From an uncultured Collinsella sp. (GTDB lineage: Bacteria; Actinomycetota; Coriobacteriia; Coriobacteriales; Coriobacteriaceae): 64,000 nt of DNA. Shown one piece after another: positions 34,534 through 43,177 of this stretch. The stretch lies in assembly GCA_900762355.1 (NCBI GenBank), contig CAAFGE010000041.1, positions 3,485 to 67,484 of the forward strand, read 5' to 3'. The translations under genes were made by a program, and so were the position numbers. Each line of letters starts with the position of its first letter. Within the stretch, counting starts at the first letter, position 1. The notes under the pieces are model-generated. The model searched no databases and was not told the DNA's origin. It worked only from the letters and a program-made list of their open reading frames with translations.

Positions 34534-34660
34534 ACATGACATCTGCACTGCCGTGCTGCGAGGACATATATTACGGGACAAAAAACGTCAGCGCAAGAAG
34601 AAATTCCAAATTGCCGAAAAATTGTCGGCAGGTTATGGAACACGCAGGTAAACTGGGTAG

Positions 34661-36055
34661 CTAATTCAAGTTGAGATGGGCCAAAAGAGCTTCGCGATCG
34701 TTGGGAATGTTGTCTTCGATCACGGCGTCGAGGGCGGAGTTGAGAAGCTGACCCAGTTCAGGCCCAGGCTTGACTCCGGCACGGATCAGGTCGCCGCCGT
34801 TGATGGCGAGCATCTTGAGCGTATAGGGCTCCCCCGCCTTCAGCAGCTCGTGCGCCATCGCGCGCATCTCCTCAATCGTCTCAACGTAATAGAAGCACGA
34901 CGGGGCCTTGCCGAGCGTGTCGGCACGCTTAAGATCCATGAGCTCGTCCATCAAACGCTGCGTGTCGACGCCCTCGCCCGAAAGCGCGCGCATCATATTG
35001 AGCAGGCAGGAGCGCTCGGGGCGCAGCGGCTTGTCGTGATATTTGATGAGCAGGCACACGTCGCGCACCAGGTCGTGCGAGAGCGCCAGGCGATCCATAA
35101 TGACGCGCGCTTTCTTGGCGCCGAGCTCGGGATGACCGTAGAAGTGTCCGCTGCCGGCGTGATCGACCGTGAAACAATCGGGCTTGGACACATCGTGCAA
35201 AAACGCCGCCCACATAAGGCTCGACGAGGGCGCGACGCCGTCGCACAGCGCAAGCTCCCCTGCCACCGTCAGCACACGGGCGATATGCTCGTAAACGTTA
35301 AACGCATGATAGACACTTCGCTGATCAAAGCCGCGACCCGCTGCCAGCTCAGGCACAGAGGCACAGATGAGCTCGGGGTAGCGCAGCATCGCGTCTCCCC
35401 CATGACCGGTCGAAAGAATGCCCTCAAGCTCAATACCCACACGCTCGCGCGCCACGGCGTCGAGCAGCGGCGCGCACTCGGCAAGCGCGCGCTTAGTCTC
35501 GGGCTCAATCATAAAGTCCAGGCGGCAGGCAAAGCGCACCGCACGCAACATGCGCAGGGCGTCCTCGTTAAAGCGACGCTTGGGATCGCCGACAGCGCGA
35601 ATCAGCTTGCGCTCCAAGTCACCCTGGCCGTCGTAGCGGTCGACAAGCCCGCGCTCGGGATGCCAGGCCATAGCGTTGACGGTAAAGTCGCGCCGCGCCA
35701 GATCGTCCTCGAGCGAGGCGGCACGCTCCACACTCTGGGGATGGCGACCATCGGTGTAAAAGCCATCCAGACGGTATGTGGTGACCTCGATACGCTCGCC
35801 ATCGGAAATAGCCGTGATTCCGCCAAATTTAATGCCCGACTCCACAACCGCGAAGCCGGCGGCCTCGAGCGCCGCTTTGGACTCCTGCCACAGGCCGCTA
35901 CAGCACATATCAACATCGTGGCTGGGGTACCCCATAAGGGCGTCGCGCACCCAACCGCCCACGTACCAAGCCTCAAGACCAGCCGCTTCAAGCGCGCGCA
36001 GGACGCGCAGGGACGCATCGGACGGTTGAGTACCGTTGAGCGAAACATTGCACAT
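34661..36055 (-). CDS. cca: CCA tRNA nucleotidyltransferase / poly(A) polymerase family
   Basis: Adds or repairs the 3' CCA of tRNAs. The 464-residue protein has the class II nucleotidyltransferase head (AWYVGGWVRDALMGYPSHDVDM, with the catalytic DVD), the RRDFTVNAMAWHP template-binding region, the RFNEDALRMLRAVRFACRL neck helix, and a C-terminal HD domain (FLHDVSKPD). The ATG at 36055 lies eight bases after AGGAGG. Placement next to tRNA genes is fitting, though both tRNAs here already encode CCA. Confidence 0.94.
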   Translation of the reverse strand: MCNVSLNGTQPSDASLRVLRALEAAGLEAWYVGGWVRDALMGYPSHDVDMCCSGLWQESKAALEAAGFAVVESGIKFGGITAISDGERIEVTTYRLDGFYTDGRHPQSVERAASLEDDLARRDFTVNAMAWHPERGLVDRYDGQGDLERKLIRAVGDPKRRFNEDALRMLRAVRFACRLDFMIEPETKRALAECAPLLDAVARERVGIELEGILSTGHGGDAMLRYPELICASVPELAAGRGFDQRSVYHAFNVYEHIARVLTVAGELALCDGVAPSSSLMWAAFLHDVSKPDCFTVDHAGSGHFYGHPELGAKKARVIMDRLALSHDLVRDVCLLIKYHDKPLRPERSCLLNMMRALSGEGVDTQRLMDELMDLKRADTLGKAPSCFYYVETIEEMRAMAHELLKAGEPYTLKMLAINGGDLIRAGVKPGPELGQLLNSALDAVIEDNIPNDREALLAHLNLN

Positions 36056-36192
36056 GCCTATGGCCTCCTGCACTTGTGAGCGTTAATCGATGGTTCTCAA
36101 GAAGTCTAACAAGAAACGAGAAAGCGCGCACACGCAATCGCGTCGTCGATTAGATAAAACGAGACAGCAGACGCCACATACGTTCAGCGAGC

Positions 36193-36230
36193 AAAAAACA
36201 CCCGCCTCGGAGATCCAAAGCGGGTGTTCG
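36193..36230 (-). terminator. Intrinsic terminator of the pfkB-type gene at 36251
   Basis: On the minus strand GAACACCCGC pairs with GCGGGTGTTT around a 14-base loop and runs into a T tract (36193-36198 on the plus strand reads AAAAAA). Confidence 0.8.
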
Positions 36231-36250
36231 GCAACGATTTTTCGATGCGG

Positions 36251-37183
36251 TTAGCAGACCTGGCGAACCTCGATGTGCTTCTTATATTCGTCCACCTTGG
36301 CAAAATCGCCCAGACCGGGGCACTCGACCACGTTGGCGCCGGTGGCCATCGAAAGACGCAAGGCATCCTCGACTCGCTCGGGGGCGTCGTGCCACACGGA
36401 CAGGAAGGCGGCCAGCGAGGAATCACCGGCGCAGACGGTCGACAGCAGCTTGACGTCGAAGGTGCGGTTGGCAAACCAGATATGCTCGCCGTTGGAGAAG
36501 TACGCACCGGCGCCACCGAGGGTCAGCAGCACGTTCTTGGCGCCCTTAGCGTGCAGCTCGGCCATAGCGCCCTTGACGGACTCATCGTCGCCACCGCTCA
36601 CCTTAATGCCAAAGATGTCGAGCAGCTCGTCGTCATTGGGCTTGATCAGCAGCGGCTCCATGGCAATGAGGTCTGCCAGCTGATGGCTCGAGATGTCGAG
36701 GACGAACTCGGCCCCCTTGGCCTTGACGCGGCGCAGGACCTCGGCCAAGAAGCCCTCGGAAGTGTTGGGAGGCAGCGAGCCGCTGATGACCAGGCAGGTC
36801 ATGTCATCGAGCGAATCGATGAGCTCAAACATCTCCTGCTCGTTGGCCTCGTTGATGGCGGCACCGGCGTTGACCATGTTGTACTCGGTGTCGGGTCCGG
36901 CATTGAGGAACACGTTGACGCGCGTGATGCCGTCGGTCCAAACGGGCTTGACGGGCACGCCCAGGGCCTCGGCGCCCTTAACGATAAACTCGCCCGAGAA
37001 GCCGGCGAAAAAGCCCAGGATCGTGGTGTCGACACCGTAGTGATCGAGGGTGAACGAGACGTTGAGACCCTTGCCGTTGGGCGTGTAGACGGCGTTACGG
37101 GTACGCGTGACGGTGTTGGCAGCAAGGCCGTCGCAGGCGATGTTGTAGTCAATGGCGGGATTTGCAGTGAGCGTGTAAATCAT
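36251..37183 (-). CDS. fruK: 1-phosphofructokinase-family sugar kinase, paralogue 1
   Basis: A 310-residue PfkB-fold kinase, by family and context converting fructose-1-phosphate to fructose-1,6-bisphosphate. It shows MIYTLTANPAIDYNI, NGKGLNVSFTLDHYG, LGFFAGFSGEFI and VISGSLPPNTSEGF. The active-site loop reads CAGDSSLAAF, with Cys replacing the Gly usual in GAGD; the catalytic Asp is kept. A second paralogue lies immediately upstream with its own terminator between them. AAAGGAAC precedes the ATG. A tagatose-6-phosphate kinase role is possible, so the symbol is provisional. Confidence 0.85.
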   Translation of the reverse strand: MIYTLTANPAIDYNIACDGLAANTVTRTRNAVYTPNGKGLNVSFTLDHYGVDTTILGFFAGFSGEFIVKGAEALGVPVKPVWTDGITRVNVFLNAGPDTEYNMVNAGAAINEANEQEMFELIDSLDDMTCLVISGSLPPNTSEGFLAEVLRRVKAKGAEFVLDISSHQLADLIAMEPLLIKPNDDELLDIFGIKVSGGDDESVKGAMAELHAKGAKNVLLTLGGAGAYFSNGEHIWFANRTFDVKLLSTVCAGDSSLAAFLSVWHDAPERVEDALRLSMATGANVVECPGLGDFAKVDEYKKHIEVRQVC

Positions 37184-37312
37184 GAATGTTCCTTTCACGA
37201 AGTAACGTGTTGATGAAAGTATATTCCACCCATCGGTAAAAGGCTAGGACAACTCGGTGAACGGTGTGGAAGCGATGAAGTACGGCAGAACATCTCTCTC
37301 CAATGACGGAAC

Positions 37313-37345
37313 AAAAAAGGCGCCCCAGCCGAAACCGGGGCGCCG
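37313..37345 (-). terminator. Intrinsic terminator of the pfkB-type gene at 37373
   Basis: On the minus strand GGCGCCCCGG and CTGGGGCGCC form a G+C-rich stem with a short TTTCGG loop, followed by TTTTTTG. Confidence 0.85.
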
Positions 37346-37372
37346 CATGCGCACGAATATGTCGCGTTTCGA

Positions 37373-38305
37373 TTACTGACGATCGAGCTTGCGGACAGCA
37401 ACGCGCTTGCTGTACTCGTCGACGTGACCGAAGTCGCCGATGCCGACGGACTCGGCAACGTTGGCGCCGGTGGCCATAGCGAGCTTCATGGCCTCCTCGA
37501 CGTTGTCGCGATCCCTGTACCACTTGTGCAGGAACGCAGCGAGGGTGCAGTCACCAGCGCAGACGGAAGAAACCAGCTTGATGTTGAACTCACGCTTGGC
37601 GTACCAGATGTCCTCGCCGTTGGAGAAGTAAGCGTCGCCGCGGCTACCACGGGTGAGCAGCACGTTCTGAACGCCAGCGTCGTGAGCCATCTTCATAGCA
37701 ACGCGAACCTCGTCGTCGGTGTCGACCGGCACGCCGAAGATGGCCTTCATCTCGTGATGGTTCGGCTTGATGAGCAGCGGCTTCTTGTGAGCGAGCTCCT
37801 TGAGCTTGTCGGAGGACAGGTCCAGGACGACGTCGGCACCACGAGCCTGAGCGTGCTCCATGACCTGAGCCAGGAAGTCGGGCGTAGCTTTGGGAGGCAC
37901 GGAGCCGGAAACAATCAGGCACTCGAGATCGCCCGCGGTGTCCAGGATGTTGTAGAGCTCCTCCTGGTGCTGCGGCGTGATCGGAGCACCCGGGTTCAGG
38001 ATGCCATACTCGTGCTGGCCATCGTTGACGTAGGTGTTAATGCGCGTGATACCGTCGGTCCAGACCGGGCGGCAGAGGCAACCCAGGTTCATGACCTCCT
38101 CGACGATGAACTTGCCCGTGAAGCCAGCGAAGAAGCCGAGCGCGACGGTGTCGACGCCCATCTTCTTAAAGGCGAAGGACACGTCGAGGCCCTTGCCGTT
38201 AGCCGTGTAGCTGGCCGAGCCGGTGCGGACGTTCTCGTCGGGCTCGAGCGGAGAGCTCGAAACCGTCATGTCGACAGCCGGGTTAGCGGTTAGCGTGTAG
38301 AACAT
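37373..38305 (-). CDS. 1-phosphofructokinase-family sugar kinase, paralogue 2
   Basis: Also 310 residues and clearly paralogous to the gene at 36251 (YTLTANPAVDMTV, NGKGLDVSFAFKKMG, LGFFAGFTGKFIVEE, VSGSVPPKATPDFL). It has the same unusual CAGD active-site loop (CAGDCTLAAF). It lies 74 bases downstream of ptsI and is probably co-transcribed with ptsH and ptsI. Two copies suggest two phosphosugars or different regulation; the sequence does not decide which is the true FruK. Confidence 0.85.
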   Translation of the reverse strand: MFYTLTANPAVDMTVSSSPLEPDENVRTGSASYTANGKGLDVSFAFKKMGVDTVALGFFAGFTGKFIVEEVMNLGCLCRPVWTDGITRINTYVNDGQHEYGILNPGAPITPQHQEELYNILDTAGDLECLIVSGSVPPKATPDFLAQVMEHAQARGADVVLDLSSDKLKELAHKKPLLIKPNHHEMKAIFGVPVDTDDEVRVAMKMAHDAGVQNVLLTRGSRGDAYFSNGEDIWYAKREFNIKLVSSVCAGDCTLAAFLHKWYRDRDNVEEAMKLAMATGANVAESVGIGDFGHVDEYSKRVAVRKLDRQ

Positions 38306-38379
38306 TTACAGTACCCCCTGTATATGTGAGGGCCGCGTGGCCGGCCCATTCCAACCACGCGGTTACCTCTGATACCAAA

Positions 38380-40083
38380 TTAGCGAGCTGCGGACTCGAG
38401 CAGTGCCTTGACCTCGGCGGCGGTGTTGCAGGCGAGTGCCTTCTCGGCGAGCTCGTCGCACTCGGCCTTGGTCCACTGGCTGATGGTCTTGCGGGCGCGC
38501 AGGATCGACGGAGCGCTCATCGAGAACTCCTCCAGGCCCCAGCTGATCAGCAGCGGCTCGAGCAGCGGATCGGCAGCGGCCTCGCCGCACATTCCGACCA
38601 TGATGCCGGCCTTCACGCCGCTCTCGATGATGTTCTTGAGCGAGCGGAGCACGGCGGGATAGTAAACCTGGTACAGGTTGGAGATGGTGTCGTTACCACG
38701 GTCGGCGCACATGGTGTAGCCGATCAGGTCGTTGGTGCCGATGGAGAAGAAGTCGGCAACCTCGGCAAGACGGTCTGCGAGCAACGAAGCGGCGGGCGTC
38801 TCGACCATGATGCCGACCTCGATGTTCTCGTTGAACTTGCGACCCTCTTCGGTCAGCTCGGCCTTGCACTGCTCGACGAGCTCCTTGACAGCCAAGACCT
38901 CCTCGACGCAGGTGACGAGCGGGATCATGATCTTGACGTCACCGAAGGCGCTAGCGCGCAGCAGAGCGCGGAGCTGGACCTTGTACTGGTCGGGATTAGC
39001 CAGGCAGTAACGCACGGCGCGGAAGCCCATGAAGGGGTTGTCTTCCTTGACCATATGCAGATACGGAATCTCCTTGTCGCCACCCACATCGAGCGTGCGA
39101 ATGATGACCGGAGCACCCTTGAGCGCGCTGGCGACCTTACGGTAGGCGTTGAACTGCTCCTCCTCGGAAGGAAGCTCAGCAGAGTCCATGAACAGGAACT
39201 CGGAACGGAACAGACCGATGGCCTCGGCGTCGTGATCGAGCGCGTTGGGCACGTCATCGGGATTACCGATGTTGCAGGCGATGATCTTCTTGATGCCATC
39301 GGCAGTCACGGACGGCTTGCCACGGAAGGCCTCGAGGGCTGCCTTCTCGGCAGCGAAGGCCTCGGCCTTGGCGGTGTAGGCGGCGAGCGTCTCCTCGTCG
39401 GGATCGGCCTCAACGATACCCTTGCCACCGTCGACGACAACGGTCATACCGTTGCGCAGCGCGGTGCAGCTATTGGAAACCGAAAGGACAGCCGGGATCT
39501 CGAGGGCGCGCGCAATAATCGCGGAGTGCGACGTGCGGCCACCGGTCTCGGTGACGATACCGGCAACGTGGGCCTTATCGATCGTGGCGGTCATGGACGG
39601 CGTGAGGTCGTGCACGACAACGACAGTATTCTCGGGCAAGACGGAGAGGTCGACGACCTCCTTGCCCAGCAGCTCGGCCAGAATACCGGTGCGGATGTCG
39701 GCGATGTCGGCCGCGCGCAGACGGAACATCTCGTCGTCCATGGACAGGAACATGTTCTCGAACATGGTCGAGGTGTCCATGAGCGCCTGCTCGGCGCAGG
39801 TACCGCCGTCAATGGCGGCGTTGATGGCGTCAGTCATGCCCGGGTCCTGAGCCAGGACAATGTGTCCGCTCATGATCTCGGCCTCGGCCTCGCCCACCGT
39901 CTCCTTCATATGGTCGGCCTGAGCCTGGGTCTTCTCGCAGAAGACCGAAAGAGCGGACTGATAGCGCTCCTTCTCTGCTGCCGAATCGGCAACCTCGTGC
40001 GGCTCAAACGTCAAGTCGGGATCGACGGCGACCATGACGGTGCCGATACCGATGCCCTCGGAAGCGTTGACTCCCTGATACAT
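38380..40083 (-). CDS. ptsI: PTS enzyme I (phosphoenolpyruvate-protein phosphotransferase)
   Basis: General PTS component that takes phosphate from PEP and passes it to HPr. The 567-residue protein shows the phosphohistidine site GGRTSHSAIIARALEIPAV, the PEP domain IGLFRSEFLFMD and VGMCGEAAADPLLEPLL near the C-terminus. The ATG at 40083 (MYQGVNASEG) lies at proper distance from AGAGAGGA; the ATG two codons earlier is too close. It follows ptsH on the same strand. Confidence 0.96.
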   Translation of the reverse strand: MYQGVNASEGIGIGTVMVAVDPDLTFEPHEVADSAAEKERYQSALSVFCEKTQAQADHMKETVGEAEAEIMSGHIVLAQDPGMTDAINAAIDGGTCAEQALMDTSTMFENMFLSMDDEMFRLRAADIADIRTGILAELLGKEVVDLSVLPENTVVVVHDLTPSMTATIDKAHVAGIVTETGGRTSHSAIIARALEIPAVLSVSNSCTALRNGMTVVVDGGKGIVEADPDEETLAAYTAKAEAFAAEKAALEAFRGKPSVTADGIKKIIACNIGNPDDVPNALDHDAEAIGLFRSEFLFMDSAELPSEEEQFNAYRKVASALKGAPVIIRTLDVGGDKEIPYLHMVKEDNPFMGFRAVRYCLANPDQYKVQLRALLRASAFGDVKIMIPLVTCVEEVLAVKELVEQCKAELTEEGRKFNENIEVGIMVETPAASLLADRLAEVADFFSIGTNDLIGYTMCADRGNDTISNLYQVYYPAVLRSLKNIIESGVKAGIMVGMCGEAAADPLLEPLLISWGLEEFSMSAPSILRARKTISQWTKAECDELAEKALACNTAAEVKALLESAAR

Positions 40084-40216
40084 TCCCATTCCTCTCTCCG
40101 TGTCATGTGATAAAGCGTTTTGCCATATCCATGACAAAAGAGCGCAGCTACCTTACAACAGGTCACTGCGCCCCCAAATATGAACTTAGTTGTTCAACAT
40201 GCGACCCGTTTGAGTT

Positions 40217-40480
40217 CTACTCGCCAAGACCGCTCTTGATGAGCTCGATGGCAGCAGCCAGAGCCTCGGCCTCGTCAGCGCCGTCGCACTTGACCTCGAC
40301 CTCAGTGCCGCAGGGGATACCAGCAGCCATGAGGGCCATCGGGGACTTGCCGTTGACCTCCTTCTCGGGGGTAACGACCGTCACGTCACAGGCGTACTTG
40401 CCCATGGTGGAGGCGAACAGACCAGCCGGACGCATGTGCAGACCCTGAGGATTAACGAGGGTAGCCTTCTCAGAAACCAT
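40217..40480 (-). CDS. ptsH: Phosphocarrier protein HPr
   Basis: An 87-residue phosphocarrier with the active-site histidine in NPQGLHMRPAGLFA (His15). The Ser46 regulatory region expected for HPr kinase reads GKSPMALMAAGI, with the serine present as in Gram-positives. The ATG at 40480 follows AAAAAGGAG. It lies upstream of ptsI with a 133-base gap and no clear terminator. Confidence 0.95.
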   Translation of the reverse strand: MVSEKATLVNPQGLHMRPAGLFASTMGKYACDVTVVTPEKEVNGKSPMALMAAGIPCGTEVEVKCDGADEAEALAAAIELIKSGLGE

Positions 40481-40741
40481 AGTTGACTCCTTTTTGTGTT
40501 TAACCCCTGTCATGCATGTGGCAGGAGTCAGATTCACGACGTTGTTTATATTAACTCACATCAAACGGTTTTTCATTGTGTTTCACACGAATTGTTGGAC
40601 AGATGTCGTATCCCTGCGCTCGCCCGGCGGGCGAGCTGCGGAAACTCGGTCGGTCCAGAGCAATATCGGCGGAACGGAATTCTGGCTGAGGATCTGTTCG
40701 CGACAAAGACTCAATGGGCAGTTCCCTCTATGCCCTTCTGC
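40481..40741. other. Leader region of ptsH with G+C hairpin, no gene seen
   Basis: No credible gene lies between ptsH and the palindrome at 40742. The stretch holds the A+T-rich probable promoter area of ptsH (about 40545-40600) and a perfect hairpin GCTCGCCC-GGC-GGGCGAGC at 40618-40636, whose role is unknown. Confidence 0.5.
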
Positions 40742-40810
40742 AAGTTGCGGTGAAATAGGGACTGATTTTGCAGTTGAAACGTTTAAACGGTCCCTATTTC
40801 AACGCACCTT
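40742..40810. repeat. REP-like palindrome, copy 3
   Basis: AAGTTGCGGTGAAATAGGGA (from 40742) and TCCCTATTTCAACGCACCTT (40791-40810) are inverted arms with three mismatches, separated by about 29 bases including GTTTAAAC. Same family as 10219 and 32127. Confidence 0.8.
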
Positions 40811-40823
40811 ACAGAAAGGAATG

Positions 40824-40862
40824 AAAAAAGGCGGGGGCTCCGGGTGGAGTCCTCGCCTTTAT
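40824..40862 (-). terminator. Intrinsic terminator of the fructose PTS gene
   Basis: On the minus strand AAAGGCGAGGACTCC pairs with GGAGCCCCCGCCTTT around a short ACCC loop and continues TTTTTTC. It separates the EIIBCA gene from ptsH-ptsI. Confidence 0.85.
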
Positions 40863-40895
40863 TACAGGGGGCGATGTTATTCGCGAGCTGGGGGA

Positions 40896-42905
40896 TTAGA
40901 CCAGGCGGGCGTTGATCGTCTTGGCGATCTCGGCGGCGTCGGTGGAACCCTTGACAGTGGCACGGAAGTCCTCGTCCATGAGCGCCTCGGCGACCTTGGA
41001 CAGGATCTTGAGGTGCGTGGTACCGGCCTGGGCACCGGGGATGAGCAGGGCGATAGCCACGTTGACGGGAGCGCCGTCCATGGTGTCCCAACCGGTCACG
41101 CCGGACTCGTCCTTGACGACGATGACGGCAGCCTCGGTAATGGCGTCGGACTTGGCATGCGGGATGGCAAAGCCCTCCATCATGCCCGTGGTGCCCTCGG
41201 CCTCGCGGGCCAGGAAGGCGTTCATCACGGCGTCGGCGTCGCTGGCGATACCGGCCTTGACGGCCTGGTTGGAAACGAAGCTCAGGGCCTCGTCACGAGA
41301 AGCGAAGTCCTCGGCGACAAAGACATTCTCGACCTTCACGAAGTCGGAAGCCTCGGCCTTGGGAGCCTCGACGGCAGCGGCCTTGGGGGCTTCGACCGGC
41401 TTGGCGGGAGCGGCAGGAGCGGCCTTCTGGTTCTTCTCGAAGTCATACTTCTTGAAGGCCACGAACAGGATGCCACCGACCACAGCGCCGATGAGGATCG
41501 CGAGGACCCACAGCGGACCGTTCTCAACAACGGGGAGGACCAGGAAGCCACCGTGAGGCGCCGGATCGTGAACGTTGAACATAATGGTCAGGATCGAAGC
41601 GATAGAGGAACCGAGCATCATGATGGGCATGACGGGCCAGATGTTCTTGGTCATGAACGGAATGGCGCCTTCGGTGATGTGGGTGCAACCAAGGATGAGG
41701 TTGACGACACCGGCGTCGTGATCCTCCTGGCTGAAGTACTTCTTACCGACAACGACGGCAAAGGTGGTGATCAGCGGCGGAACGATGCAGGCGGCGGAGA
41801 CGGCAGCCATGAAGTTGGTGCCGAAGTTATAGGTATCGGTGCCAACACCGGCGGCCAGAGCCTCGGTGAGCATAGCGGTACCGGTGACGTAAGCAGCCTT
41901 GTTGACCGGGCCGCCCATGTCAAAGGCGCACATGCAGCCAATGGCAAGACCCAGGACAACGGCGCCAGAGGCGGACAGGCCCTTGAGGAAGTCCATCATG
42001 GCGGTGTTGATGGCAGCCATGGGGCCGGAAATGCCGAGCATGACCAGGCCGACGATAGCCGTCGAGAACAGCGGGTACAGGAAGATAGCCTTGAGGCCGT
42101 CCAGGTTCTTGGGCAGACCGGCAAAGACCTTCTCGAGCAGCAGGATGACATAACCGGCGAGGAAGCCGCCGACGATGCCGCCCAGGAAGCCGAAGCCCAC
42201 GCCGGCGCCACCGGCGTCGATCATGCCGGTCTCGGCGTTAACAGGCAGGCCCTGGATGGCGATCATACCGGCAACGAAACCGGGGACGAGCGCCGGGCGC
42301 TTGCCGATGGATTCGGCGATGTAGGCGGAAAGCACCGGAACCATGAGGTTCATGGCGATGCCGCCGATGATCTTGAGCATCGCAGCAAAGCTGTTGTAGT
42401 CAGACGCTGTCGAATCGAAGGACGTAATGCCCCACAGGAACGAGACGGCGGTCAGAACACCACCGGCAACGACGAAGACCAGCATGTGGCTGACGCCGTT
42501 CATGAGGTGCTTGTAGATGATGTGACCGATGGACTCCTTCTCCTCGACCTCATCCTCGATATCGGCAGCAGCTGCAACCGTGTCGTCACCCTTGGCGGCG
42601 AGCGCGCGGTCAATCAGCTTACCGGCGGCCTCAACGGACAGGGCCTTGGAAACACCAACGGAAACCATGGGCTTGCCGGCGAAACGCTCAGCCTGGACAT
42701 CCTTGTCGGCTGCGACGACGACGGCCTTGGCACCAGCGATCTCACTCTTGGTGAGCTCGTTCTCGACACCGACCTGGCCATGAGTCTCAACCTTAATGGT
42801 CAGACCGCGCTCGGCAGCTGCCTTCTCCAGCGCCTCCTTCGCCATGAAGGTGTGCGCAATGCCGGTCGGGCAACCGGTCGCGGCGATGATGTCAAACTTA
42901 GCCAT
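40896..42905 (-). CDS. fruA: PTS fructose-family EIIBCA transporter
   Basis: A 669-residue uptake and phosphorylation protein. Order: IIB (residues 1-105, phosphocysteine in AATGCPTGIAHTFMA), a charged linker, IIC (about 130-480, GNxGxFGFLGG-type GVGFGFLGGIVGGFLAGY and FDMGGPVNKAAY), an Ala/Pro/Lys-rich linker (490-520), and IIA (520-669, phosphohistidine in GFAIPHAKSD). The fructose subfamily is clear; mannitol-type EII differ in these motifs. AGAAGGAGG precedes the ATG at 42905. The divergent RpiR-type gene is the likely regulator. Confidence 0.93.
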   Translation of the reverse strand: MAKFDIIAATGCPTGIAHTFMAKEALEKAAAERGLTIKVETHGQVGVENELTKSEIAGAKAVVVAADKDVQAERFAGKPMVSVGVSKALSVEAAGKLIDRALAAKGDDTVAAAADIEDEVEEKESIGHIIYKHLMNGVSHMLVFVVAGGVLTAVSFLWGITSFDSTASDYNSFAAMLKIIGGIAMNLMVPVLSAYIAESIGKRPALVPGFVAGMIAIQGLPVNAETGMIDAGGAGVGFGFLGGIVGGFLAGYVILLLEKVFAGLPKNLDGLKAIFLYPLFSTAIVGLVMLGISGPMAAINTAMMDFLKGLSASGAVVLGLAIGCMCAFDMGGPVNKAAYVTGTAMLTEALAAGVGTDTYNFGTNFMAAVSAACIVPPLITTFAVVVGKKYFSQEDHDAGVVNLILGCTHITEGAIPFMTKNIWPVMPIMMLGSSIASILTIMFNVHDPAPHGGFLVLPVVENGPLWVLAILIGAVVGGILFVAFKKYDFEKNQKAAPAAPAKPVEAPKAAAVEAPKAEASDFVKVENVFVAEDFASRDEALSFVSNQAVKAGIASDADAVMNAFLAREAEGTTGMMEGFAIPHAKSDAITEAAVIVVKDESGVTGWDTMDGAPVNVAIALLIPGAQAGTTHLKILSKVAEALMDEDFRATVKGSTDAAEIAKTINARLV

Positions 42906-43032
42906 GTGTCCCTCCTTCTTGAGTACAGCGCCCGCGGGCGCTCCCCTACACGCGCTTCGATGCGCGTTTTTCCACAACTGAAAGATACCAACCTACCGTC
43001 CGCGTGAGAAGAGACAAGGTGCAATTCTCCGG

Positions 43033-43047
43033 TGAAAGGTTCTTTCA
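43033..43047. promoter_or_regulatory. Palindrome between fruA and the RpiR-type regulator
   Basis: TGAAAGGTTCTTTCA is a perfect 6-3-6 palindrome in the 272-base divergent intergenic space; related half sites GGTGAAAG and TTGAAA follow within 50 bases. It is a reasonable binding site for the RpiR/MurR-family product, controlling both directions. This is inference from position and symmetry. Confidence 0.45.
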
Positions 43048-43177
43048 TAACCGTAAACGGTAGGTGAAAGTTTACCATCAACACTTGAAACGGCAAGGTA
43101 TATCTTGTAATTGAAAATCCCCCTATACTATGGCATTACAAAACGAGTCCGATTTTCATGCCAACCAGGAGCCATCC

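Noticed and set aside
34357..34539. Short repetitive frames over the tRNA-Glu genes
   Set aside because: They arise from the two identical tRNA copies and are not coding.
38326..40110. 594-codon open frame on the plus strand opposite ptsI
   Set aside because: It is the antisense of ptsI; long antisense frames are common in G+C-rich DNA. The product is low-complexity (Gly/Leu/Val/Asp/His) and has no domain or ribosome site.
40494..43007. 837-codon open frame on the plus strand opposite the fructose EIIBCA gene
   Set aside because: Antisense shadow: composition is Gly/Asp/His/Glu-rich, no recognisable motif, and the opposite strand holds all PTS phosphorylation sites.
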